Source: Spirosoma foliorum
GTDB lineage: Bacteria > Bacteroidota > Bacteroidia > Cytophagales > Spirosomataceae
Assembly (NCBI RefSeq): GCF_014117325.1
Contig: NZ_CP059732.1
Location: 6,089,001 to 6,153,000, forward strand
Reading direction: 5' to 3'
Length of the DNA: 64,000 nucleotides
Part shown: positions 54,314 to 62,385 of the stretch, piece by piece
How positions within the stretch are numbered: position 1 is the first letter of the stretch
How the letters are laid out: each line of letters opens with the position of its first letter
Translations under genes and position numbers: made by a program
Notes under the pieces: model-generated
Databases searched by the model: none
What the model saw: the letters and a program-made list of their open reading frames with translations, nothing else
Told to the model about the DNA's origin: nothing

Positions 54314-54448
54314 ATGGAAAACTCACAAGCATCAGTAAAAAAAACGAAACGACCCTATAAAACGCCCCAATTAAAAGCACTTGGGACGGTACAACAATTA
54401 ACATTAAAATCCGGGTCGAATATAGATGGGTTCGGCGGTCAGTTTTAA
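54314..54448 (+). CDS. Lasso-type RiPP precursor peptide, orphan
   Basis: 44 codons. The leader holds YKTPQLKALGTVQQLT (15-30), an exact fit to the lasso leader motif YxxPxLxxxGxxxxLT that the RRE protein binds, with Thr expected at the penultimate leader position. The core would be KSGSNIDGFGGQF, with Asp at core position 7 as the possible ring acceptor; a Lys first residue and seven-residue ring are atypical. No lasso cyclase (Asn-synthetase-like), protease or RRE gene lies in the window. It may be processed by enzymes elsewhere or belong to another RiPP class. Confidence 0.7.
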   Translation: MENSQASVKKTKRPYKTPQLKALGTVQQLTLKSGSNIDGFGGQF

Positions 54449-54465
54449 AAAAGGGGAATAAGTTT

Positions 54466-54519
54466 AATACACCGCCTGGTAACGCCGAGCCGCGCGAACA
54501 ATTGAACTTAGATTTATAG
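54466..54519 (+). pseudogene. Possible remnant of a dinB 3' end
   Basis: In one frame this reads NTPPGNAEPREQLNLDL and stops. The final QLNLDL-stop parallels the dinB end QLSLDL-stop 560 bp upstream; 16 of the last 21 bases match. No start or upstream homology is seen. It may be a displaced tail of a Pol IV gene or chance. Confidence 0.35.
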
Positions 54520-54717
54520 CCTGTTTCCTATCCAGTCGTATACTGTATCTCATCAAGCATGCACATTAAGGAAGGTTTGTGCACAAGGCAATTTATTTAC
54601 CTTATCCAGTCAACTCTGGGCTTTGATCCAGTACCATGCCAGTATAACTTAAAAAATCTATTATTACAGTAGGAATTATAGTTTATTCTGCCGACCTTTA
54701 TCCTAAATTCAAATAAA

Positions 54718-54909
54718 ATGCAAACAGGAACTGTAAAATTTTTTAATGAGACCAAAGGATTTGGGTTCATTAACCCCGATGACGGCGGTGAAGACATCTT
54801 TGTCCATGCTTCAGGTCTGACTGATCAAATCCGGGAGAACGACAAAGTGAAATTCAATGTCGAGAGTGGAAAGAAAGGCTTAAACGCCGTAAACGTAGAA
54901 ATTGCTTAA
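54718..54909 (+). CDS. Cold-shock protein, CspA family
   Basis: 63 residues, one cold-shock domain. Both RNA-binding motifs are present: KGFGFI (RNP1) and DIFVHAS (RNP2). It is an RNA chaperone; cold induction is not shown by the sequence, though the leader has room for structure. Confidence 0.95.
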   Translation: MQTGTVKFFNETKGFGFINPDDGGEDIFVHASGLTDQIRENDKVKFNVESGKKGLNAVNVEIA

Positions 54910-54937
54910 TCGAAAGATATATCAATATATACACTGT

Positions 54938-54970
54938 AAAAAACATGCTCCCAAGGCATGTTTTTTTTTT
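54938..54970 (+). terminator. csp terminator
   Basis: AAAAAACATGC (54938-54948) pairs with GCATGTTTTTT (54956-54966), followed by a long T-run. Confidence 0.85.
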
Positions 54971-55121
54971 GCCCTAATGCGCAATTCCCTATTCACATAC
55001 GCCTATAAATAAGGGATAGTAGTCCGCACTAACAGAATTATAAAAATAATTTCTTGGTCGCATGGGGTATGCCAGTCCAATTTTGTCATAAGGTTGTACT
55101 ATAACACAGACCTTGTAGCTG

Positions 55122-55778
55122 ATGGAAAACTTATCCCCGTTTTCTGACGCTCCCAAAGCGTTTCCGTTTGCTATGCCAGAAGAAGCGAACTCCGTGCCGC
55201 TATCGACAGACGACCCGGAACTGCTTATTCGGCGTGGTTTTGAGCAAGACCCGAAACTGGGCTGCGAATTGCTCTATCATCGCTACTATCAGAATTTGTG
55301 TAGCTATGCCGTTCGATTTGTGCTATCGAAAGAGGTAGCGGAAGACCTCGTGTCCGACGTATTTTTAACCTTTTGGAAAAACGCTACCTACCAGCAAATT
55401 ACGGTTTGCTACAGTGCTTACTTCTACCGGGCGGTACGTAATAAATCCTACAACTACCTCCGTCAGGAATTGAATCGTACCCAAACATTCGATCCGGACA
55501 CCGACGAAGACCTGATCGATAGCGATACGCCCGAAGCTATCATTCATTTTCAGGAATTGACCCATCGACTCGATGCTGAAATTCAGGCACTTCCACCCCA
55601 ATGCCGTCGGGCATTTATGCTCAATCGATACGAAGGGAAACGCTATATCGATATAGCTACCGAGCTGCATATTAGCCAGAAAGCGGTTGAACATCTTATC
55701 AGCCGGGCACTGACCCGCCTGCGTACTCACCTAACTAGCGAATGGCTCATTCTACTCAGCCTCATTTCTTTTCTTTAA
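55122..55778 (+). CDS. ECF RNA polymerase sigma factor (FecI-like)
   Basis: 218 residues. Region 2 is at about 45-110 (YHRYYQNLCSYAVRFVLSKEVAEDLVSDVFLTFW) and region 4 at about 145-205 (LPPQCRRAFMLNRYEGKRYIDIA). It heads a FecR, SusC, SusD run, the usual arrangement in which sugar binding at SusC releases the sigma factor. It likely drives this locus. Confidence 0.93.
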   Translation: MENLSPFSDAPKAFPFAMPEEANSVPLSTDDPELLIRRGFEQDPKLGCELLYHRYYQNLCSYAVRFVLSKEVAEDLVSDVFLTFWKNATYQQITVCYSAYFYRAVRNKSYNYLRQELNRTQTFDPDTDEDLIDSDTPEAIIHFQELTHRLDAEIQALPPQCRRAFMLNRYEGKRYIDIATELHISQKAVEHLISRALTRLRTHLTSEWLILLSLISFL

Positions 55779-55827
55779 TCCCGATATGGGGTCAACCTGT
55801 TCGAATCTGTCGTACTGAAAATGACCG

Positions 55828-56847
55828 TTGAAAGCCATGCCAGAATCACCACCCAAACAACTTCTTTTTGACTTCTTTGCCGGAAAAAGTACAGCCCCAC
55901 AAAAGCAGTGGATTGCCGACTGGCTAAAGGAGTCCGACAACAGGGCACTGTATTACCAGTACCTCAATGAGTGGGAAAGTCAGCATCCACAATACCATGT
56001 CGATGTGCAGCCTGCCTTAGATCGATTTCGGGCCGCTATGCAGCAAATTGAGACCGCACCAGAACCGAGCCCATTTGTTGCTGTATCAAGCGGTGAATCC
56101 TGGAACAGCCGGACGGTCTGGTTCTGGGCAGCCTCGATCCTGTTAGCCCTGTCGATTGGCGGGTATTTGAGCCGGAATTTGATTCGATACGAAACCTATC
56201 GCACCGCTTATGGCGAAACGAAATCGTTCCAATTGAGTGATGGAACTCGCGTGGCCCTCAATGCCAATTCTACGCTGCGGGTACCACGCTGGGGTTTTGG
56301 TCAGCGTGGCCGGGAGGTGAAACTCGATGGTGAGGCCGAGTTTAAGGTAACGCACCTGGCCAATCATCAGCGGTTTGTTGTCAGAACCAGCAGCGACTTT
56401 GCGGTAGAAGTACTGGGCACTGAATTTGTCCTTTACGCCCGCGACCAGCGCCGAAAAGTGGTTCTTAGTCAAGGGAAGGTAAAAGTGACCTATCAGGCAG
56501 GAAAACAGGTACTTATGAAGCCCGGAGACTGGGTATCTCTCGGCGAATCGGGTCAGCTACAACGCAAAAAAACGGAGCAACCCGCTACGTTTTCCAGTTG
56601 GAAACAACACAGTTTTACCTTCGACCAAACAAGCTTATCTGAAATTAGCCAGCTTCTTTACGACAACTTTGGTTTAACTGTTCATATTACCGATTCTACC
56701 CTGGCTCAGCGCCAAATCTCCGGCGTGTTTGCGGCTGAAAAGCCAAATGAACTGATCGAAGACCTCGCCGATTTCTTACACCTAAAAGTTACCCAAACTC
56801 CAGAAGGCCTTGCCATTCAGCCCTATACCAATCAATCCGATAACTAA
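55828..56847 (+). CDS. FecR family anti-sigma factor
   Basis: 339 residues (the Met at codon 4 is also possible). Cytoplasmic N-terminal part, one membrane helix at about 94-112 (WFWAASILLALSIGGYL), a periplasmic FecR domain (about 120-230, TAYGETKSFQLSDGTRVALN) and a C-terminal DUF4974 domain (about 255-330). It should hold the neighbouring sigma factor until SusC signals. Confidence 0.93.
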   Translation: MKAMPESPPKQLLFDFFAGKSTAPQKQWIADWLKESDNRALYYQYLNEWESQHPQYHVDVQPALDRFRAAMQQIETAPEPSPFVAVSSGESWNSRTVWFWAASILLALSIGGYLSRNLIRYETYRTAYGETKSFQLSDGTRVALNANSTLRVPRWGFGQRGREVKLDGEAEFKVTHLANHQRFVVRTSSDFAVEVLGTEFVLYARDQRRKVVLSQGKVKVTYQAGKQVLMKPGDWVSLGESGQLQRKKTEQPATFSSWKQHSFTFDQTSLSEISQLLYDNFGLTVHITDSTLAQRQISGVFAAEKPNELIEDLADFLHLKVTQTPEGLAIQPYTNQSDN

Positions 56848-56878
56848 CTAATTGTAATTCCTAAACCCTCTTACTCAC

Positions 56879-59800
56879 ATGATGCGACCATTACTCAGCT
56901 ACTTCCCCGTAGTTGTACTGGTACTCCTATTGACCAGCGGTGGCTTACCAATCCAGGCCCAGTACCTGGCATCGGCCCGTTCACTAAACCAGCAACCCAC
57001 GCGTCCGGCTACGGCAGTTCGTGTTCTTAAAGACGTCCTGAACGAATGGGGGCTTGCCTTCGGCGTCAATATCCTCTATGAAGAATCGACGATTGAAGGA
57101 CTAACGGTATCAATGGATGCCGTTCGCCAAAATGGGAAACTGGAGCAACGGCTTGATAATCTGTTAAGACCCTTTCGGTTAACGTACCGCAAACGGGGCA
57201 AATCGTATCTGATTACGCCTGTCAAAAACCTGGATAATGCGCGTTCAGAAAACACGAGCTTACCCAGCAGCCCCTCTGCCGAATCGGTAGCTTTACAGCC
57301 AGTCAATGATATTACCCAGATCCGTTCTGTGGTACCTGTATCCACAACCATGCCCGCCCTACGCCCGATTACAGGACGCATCACGAGCGAAACCGGCGAT
57401 GGGCTTCCCGGTGTAAGCGTTGTTGTAAAAGGGACTACCATTGGTACAGCAACTGACGGCAATGGGATGTATAAACTGAATGTACCCGACGCTCAGGCCA
57501 AAGGCACGCTGGTTTTCTCGTTTATCGGCTACGAAACCCAGGAAGTAACGCTTGGTAACCAGACAGCCATCAGCCTTCAGTTACAACCCACAGCCAACTC
57601 CATCAACGAAGTGGTGGTAGTTGGTTACGGCACTCAAAAACGAGAAAATATTACGGGAGCGGTATCGACTATCGAAGCCAAAGTCCTTGAAAATCGGCCT
57701 GTTACCAACGCCGTTTCAGCCTTACAGGGAACCGCTCCCGGTCTGATTATTACTCGTACCAGCGGTCAACCCGGTCAGGAAGGTTGGGCAGCTCAAATAC
57801 GCGGGGCTACCTCCATCAATGGTGATGCGGGTAACAGTCCGCTGGTAATTGTGGATGGTGTAGAGGGCGATCTTTCATTAATCAACCCTAATGATATTGC
57901 CAATATATCGGTTTTGAAAGATGCCGCTGCGGCTGCTATTTACGGCGCTAAAGCGGGCGGTGGTGTTATTCTGGTCACGACTAAAAAAGGATCAGCCCAG
58001 AAAATGCGGATCGACTATACAGGTCTGTTTACGTTCAATAAGCCTTATAATCAGCCAAAACTGTTGCACTCCTGGGAGCAGGCTCAGTTGAATAACGTGG
58101 CCCAGTTCAACACGAACGGCAGCTACGCCTATTCGGACCAGCAGATTCGCTGGCTAATGGACCCGGACACCAACGTTGTCAAGAATTCGTCGGGGGGTTA
58201 CGACTATTATTTCGACACCAACCAGCTCGACATTCTGACTCGTAAAGTAAGCCCGGTTCAGAACCATAACGTCAGCATAAGCGGGGGAAACGATAAAACG
58301 CAATACCTGTTTTCGCTGGGTTATTTTGATCAGAAAGGTGTTTTTAACGTTGGCCCCGATGCTGCCCAACGCTACAATGCCCGTTTAAATCTGAATACCA
58401 AACTGAGTAATAAATTAAGTATTGATTCGCGGGTTGCCTATACGCAGGCCAGGGTTCAGGCCCCTTCCATTAATGCTGCTGGCGATGGTGGACTGATGTA
58501 CAATCTGTACCAGGTCCGTGCCTCCAGAAACCCTATTTTTCTACCCGGTAGCGACGATACCAAATATGCGTACGTAGGAACAACTTCTGCTGCTTATCCT
58601 GTCCTGAAAGATGGGGGTTATAATAAATCAATGCAGCATACCATTGAAGGTGTTTTTACACTACGAGCCGATAATCTGGCCAAAGGGCTTGGCCTGCGCT
58701 TAGTGTATAGTCCTCGTGTTCAGCAGTTAAACTCGGATCTTTTTCTTCGAACAGTGCCCCGTTATGTCCTGACCTCACCAGATCCAGTGTCGGGTGGCAG
58801 TATCAATACAACCAACTCGTTGCAAAAAACTCGGGCTACCACTGTTGCACAAAATGTACAGGCATTGGGCGATTATGATTGGAAAATCGGCGATAAGCAC
58901 AACTTCCATCTGCTCGGTGGTTTTGAATTCAAGAGCTATAATTACAACTATATATTGGCTAAGCAAACCGCGTTGCTATCCAATGACTTACCAACCTTAA
59001 ACTATTCCACGCTGGCTACGGCATCGCCCGCTAATGTAAGCGATAATATCCAAGTCAACACCTGGGTTTCGTATTTCGGACGGCTGACCTATAACTATGC
59101 CGGTAAGTATTTTCTGGAAGCCAACCTGCGGAATGATGCCAGTTCTCGTCTGGCTCCCGGCTACCAGAGTGCGTTGTTCCCATCGGCATCGGCGGCCTGG
59201 CGTTTGAGTACCGAGTCATGGTTTACGAATTCCCTCCCCATTTTCACCGAATTCAAACTACGGGGTTCCTGGGGCCAATTAGGGGGCGCTCAATCCACCA
59301 ACCCAAATCTGTATAACTATGATTATCAAGCTATTTTACTAAGCGGAAATAATTATCCATTCAACAATGCCAATACGCCTTACCTCTATCAGTCAACCTT
59401 ACCATCGCTCGGTAAAGGCTGGGAGATCATCGAAACCACCGACATTGGTCTGGATTTCGGCCTATTCAAAAATCGCCTGACTGGTAGCTTCGATTACTAC
59501 GTCCGTAACAACAACAACGTATTTATCCGACTGAATTTGCCCGCTACACTGGGCGTAACTCCAAGCTCGACCAATGCGGCAGCGCTTCAGGTGAAAGGCT
59601 GGGATGCATCGCTGGGCTGGCGGGACACCTTCAAAAATGGCAACTATGCTATCAACCTGAACGTCAGCGACAATACCAACAAGGTAACACGCTACGACGG
59701 GCCCTTCGCCTATCTGGAAGGCCTAAATCCCTACCTACCAGGCTTACCACTTAACACCATTTATGGCTACAAAGACCAGGGTTATTTTACCAGTAATGAA

Positions 59801-60424
59801 GATCTACAATCGCACGCGTTTCAGAATACCAAAACGGGCGTTGGCGACATTAAACTCCAGGATGTTAATGGCGATGGGAAAGTCAATGCCGGTTTAGGTC
59901 GGGCCGACGATCATGGTGATCTGATCAATCTGGGCAACACGAGTCCCCGCTATATTTTCGGAGCCAATTTCAGCGCCACCTGGAAAGGCTTCGATGTATC
60001 GGCCTTGTTTCAGGGTGTTGGGGAGCGCAAGATGCTCCTGTTTGCCAAAGCCCTGATTCCCTTTACGGATAGCTGGCGGATGCCCTGGGCCATTCATGAA
60101 GATTACTGGACGCCCGACAACCCGAACGCCCGCTTCCCACGCCCCTACGTTGGTGCCACCTGGAATACGAACGTATCGGATCATTGGGTGCAGAATGCGG
60201 CCTATATACGCCTGAAAAACCTACAGATAGGCTATACGATTCCAGCGCAACTAACTCAGAAAGTGAACATTGCGAAGGCCCGTATTTTTTTCTCTGGACA
60301 GGACATCTGGGAGAAGAACAAGATGTGGTATAAGTATTACGATGCCGAAAACCCCTCGAATGCCAGCTTTCAGTACCCGCTGTTCCGCTCGTACTCATTT
60401 GGCCTTAACATAACATTCCAATAA
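56879..60424 (+). CDS. SusC/RagA TonB-linked outer-membrane protein with STN domain
   Basis: 1181 residues. Signal peptide, then an STN signalling domain (about 45-110), a carboxypeptidase regulatory-like beta-sandwich (from 163, ITGRITSETGDGLPGVSVVV), the plug start EVVVVGYGTQKRENITGAV (243 on) and a 22-strand barrel to the C-terminus. The STN domain is the part that talks to FecR. It imports glycan oligomers together with SusD. Confidence 0.95.
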   Translation: MMRPLLSYFPVVVLVLLLTSGGLPIQAQYLASARSLNQQPTRPATAVRVLKDVLNEWGLAFGVNILYEESTIEGLTVSMDAVRQNGKLEQRLDNLLRPFRLTYRKRGKSYLITPVKNLDNARSENTSLPSSPSAESVALQPVNDITQIRSVVPVSTTMPALRPITGRITSETGDGLPGVSVVVKGTTIGTATDGNGMYKLNVPDAQAKGTLVFSFIGYETQEVTLGNQTAISLQLQPTANSINEVVVVGYGTQKRENITGAVSTIEAKVLENRPVTNAVSALQGTAPGLIITRTSGQPGQEGWAAQIRGATSINGDAGNSPLVIVDGVEGDLSLINPNDIANISVLKDAAAAAIYGAKAGGGVILVTTKKGSAQKMRIDYTGLFTFNKPYNQPKLLHSWEQAQLNNVAQFNTNGSYAYSDQQIRWLMDPDTNVVKNSSGGYDYYFDTNQLDILTRKVSPVQNHNVSISGGNDKTQYLFSLGYFDQKGVFNVGPDAAQRYNARLNLNTKLSNKLSIDSRVAYTQARVQAPSINAAGDGGLMYNLYQVRASRNPIFLPGSDDTKYAYVGTTSAAYPVLKDGGYNKSMQHTIEGVFTLRADNLAKGLGLRLVYSPRVQQLNSDLFLRTVPRYVLTSPDPVSGGSINTTNSLQKTRATTVAQNVQALGDYDWKIGDKHNFHLLGGFEFKSYNYNYILAKQTALLSNDLPTLNYSTLATASPANVSDNIQVNTWVSYFGRLTYNYAGKYFLEANLRNDASSRLAPGYQSALFPSASAAWRLSTESWFTNSLPIFTEFKLRGSWGQLGGAQSTNPNLYNYDYQAILLSGNNYPFNNANTPYLYQSTLPSLGKGWEIIETTDIGLDFGLFKNRLTGSFDYYVRNNNNVFIRLNLPATLGVTPSSTNAAALQVKGWDASLGWRDTFKNGNYAINLNVSDNTNKVTRYDGPFAYLEGLNPYLPGLPLNTIYGYKDQGYFTSNEDLQSHAFQNTKTGVGDIKLQDVNGDGKVNAGLGRADDHGDLINLGNTSPRYIFGANFSATWKGFDVSALFQGVGERKMLLFAKALIPFTDSWRMPWAIHEDYWTPDNPNARFPRPYVGATWNTNVSDHWVQNAAYIRLKNLQIGYTIPAQLTQKVNIAKARIFFSGQDIWEKNKMWYKYYDAENPSNASFQYPLFRSYSFGLNITFQ

Positions 60425-60446
60425 AATTCCTTAACTGACCTTTACC

Positions 60447-62177
60447 ATGATTCGCCGTAAAAAAAATTCGGTTTTGTTGGGAATATTCCTGCTATCGGTA
60501 AGCATTTGGGGTTGCAAGAACGAACTTGATCAGATTGCCCAAACTTCCGTTACCGATCAAAATTTCTGGAAAACCCCGAATGACCTTGCCCTCGGCTGTA
60601 ACTATCTATACACCTTTTTGCCTGCGCTGGCTGCGGTTACAGATGCAGCGGCATCGGGAGCAACCCCCATTCCACCTTATCCTGTTCAGGATGTTTATTC
60701 TGATATTGGCTCGGTTGCATCGGGCACTCTGAACGAAATCAGTGATGGGTCCCGGTCGACGGCTCCAGCCATGTCGACGGAATGGACTTATTATTACCGA
60801 TTGATCCGGGCGGCCAATAACATTATCGAGAAGGCAGCGGGCGTTACCGGCGATGCTTCTGCGATTAACCGGTATCGGGGAGAGGCTCGTTTCTTCCGGG
60901 CGTTTGCTTACTTCGAGTTAACGAAACGGTTTGGTGATGTGCCGCTCCTCGTAAAAACGTTAACCACCGATGATCCTCAGTTATTCGGCACGCGTACAGC
61001 GCGGGAAACCATAATTGACAGTGTGTATGCCGATTTGGACTTCTCGGCAAAATACTGTCCGCAGCCCGATTTGCTCACAACAACCAGTGGCAATGAGTAT
61101 GGGCGTATTACCCGAAGTGCTGCGCTGGCCTTCAAATCGAGGGTTGGCTTATTTGAGGGCACTCGCCAGAAGTATACCAATATGGGTACGCCTGCAAAGC
61201 ACCTTCAGATAGCACTGGATGCCAGCAATACCGTGATTACCGAGGGCAAACATTCGCTGTTTTCGTATGCTCCTCGAAAAGACAGTAGTTTCTTCTATCT
61301 GTTCCAGTACGCTGGGGAGACCTACACAGCCAATAAAGAGGTAATATTAGCCCGATTATATGGGCAGAATATCACCAATAGCATTTCACCTCACTCCTAC
61401 GGCCGGGGTGTAATCGAGCAAGGTGCGCTTGTAGCTACCCGTGCTTATATGGATATGGTGTTGTTTAAGGATGGGCTTCCCGCCGGAAAATCAGCGTTCG
61501 ATTCGACCGCCATCCAGACTAGTACGTTAACCGAATACCGTAACCGCGATCCTCGTCTGGGTATGACAATCTTCCGGAAAGGCGATTATTATGGATCTTC
61601 GTTTACACCTTATTTTATCCCGACGACAGCCTATCGGATCAAGAAATATTACATCGCAGCCGATTGGGTAGCCGGCAATAGTTATGTCGATTTTATGGTA
61701 CTCCGGTATGGTGAAGTCTTATTGAACTACGCCGAAGCCACGTTTGAGCTAAACGGCAGTATCAGTGATGCTGATTTGAATAAAACGGTCAACGCACTCC
61801 GGAACCGGGCGACCAACAACCAGTCCACGTTGCTACCGCCTTTAACCAATGCATTTGCCAGCGCTAATGGGCTGGACATGAAGACGGAACTTCGCCGGGA
61901 ACGTACCGTAGAACTTGCCTACGAAGGTTTCCGTTATTGGGATTTGATCCGGTGGAAGACCGCCGAAACAGCATTACCCCAAGCTCTGATTGGACCGAAG
62001 TATTTTCCGAAAGAATACGCAACAGGCACAGCGGCTCCAGCTCTTCAGGATGGCTATGTACTGTACGAAGCAGCCGCCAAACGCACCTTTAACATAAGTC
62101 GGGATTATTTGTGGCCGCTGCCCGTAAACGAGCTTGGCCTCAACCCGAATCTCGGCAAGAATAATCCAGGTTGGTAG
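60447..62177 (+). CDS. RagB/SusD family glycan-binding lipoprotein
   Basis: 576 residues. Lipobox IWGC (Cys23). The family marks are FRAFAYFELTKRFGDVPLL, RYGEVLLNYAEA and the C-terminal RRERTVELAYEGFRYWDLIRW and WPLPVNELGLNPNLGKNNPGW. It lies 22 bp after SusC, its obligatory partner as a surface lid. The ligand is probably an acidic or glycosaminoglycan-like chain given the lyase-like gene downstream. Confidence 0.95.
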   Translation: MIRRKKNSVLLGIFLLSVSIWGCKNELDQIAQTSVTDQNFWKTPNDLALGCNYLYTFLPALAAVTDAAASGATPIPPYPVQDVYSDIGSVASGTLNEISDGSRSTAPAMSTEWTYYYRLIRAANNIIEKAAGVTGDASAINRYRGEARFFRAFAYFELTKRFGDVPLLVKTLTTDDPQLFGTRTARETIIDSVYADLDFSAKYCPQPDLLTTTSGNEYGRITRSAALAFKSRVGLFEGTRQKYTNMGTPAKHLQIALDASNTVITEGKHSLFSYAPRKDSSFFYLFQYAGETYTANKEVILARLYGQNITNSISPHSYGRGVIEQGALVATRAYMDMVLFKDGLPAGKSAFDSTAIQTSTLTEYRNRDPRLGMTIFRKGDYYGSSFTPYFIPTTAYRIKKYYIAADWVAGNSYVDFMVLRYGEVLLNYAEATFELNGSISDADLNKTVNALRNRATNNQSTLLPPLTNAFASANGLDMKTELRRERTVELAYEGFRYWDLIRWKTAETALPQALIGPKYFPKEYATGTAAPALQDGYVLYEAAAKRTFNISRDYLWPLPVNELGLNPNLGKNNPGW

Positions 62178-62246
62178 TCAGATAATGGGTAGGGTAATTG
62201 AAAGACTCTACCCATTTCTATGTTGGTCTGGACTGGTCGGCCAGAC

Positions 62247-62368
62247 GTGTTGTCGGTTACTTATAACCGACACGTGAGGTTTCTGGAACGCCAGCCCGGT
62301 CAAAACCTCGTGAGCACCTATAGGTTTTAAGAAACCTCAGAGTGTCAGCTATAAGTAGCTGACACCAC
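62247..62368. repeat. Repeat family A, copy 4
   Basis: Ends GTGTTGTC and GACACCAC. The same three palindromes are present, but the left arm of the central one is split by about 16 extra bases (after AGGTTTCT), giving 122 bp. It lies between susD and the lyase gene. Confidence 0.8.
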
Positions 62369-62385
62369 CAAACTCCATTAACTCA

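Noticed and set aside
52162..55121. Lasso peptide biosynthesis cluster around the precursor
   Set aside because: Neighbours are an arginyltransferase-like protein, dinB and a cold-shock protein; none resembles a lasso cyclase, protease or RRE protein.
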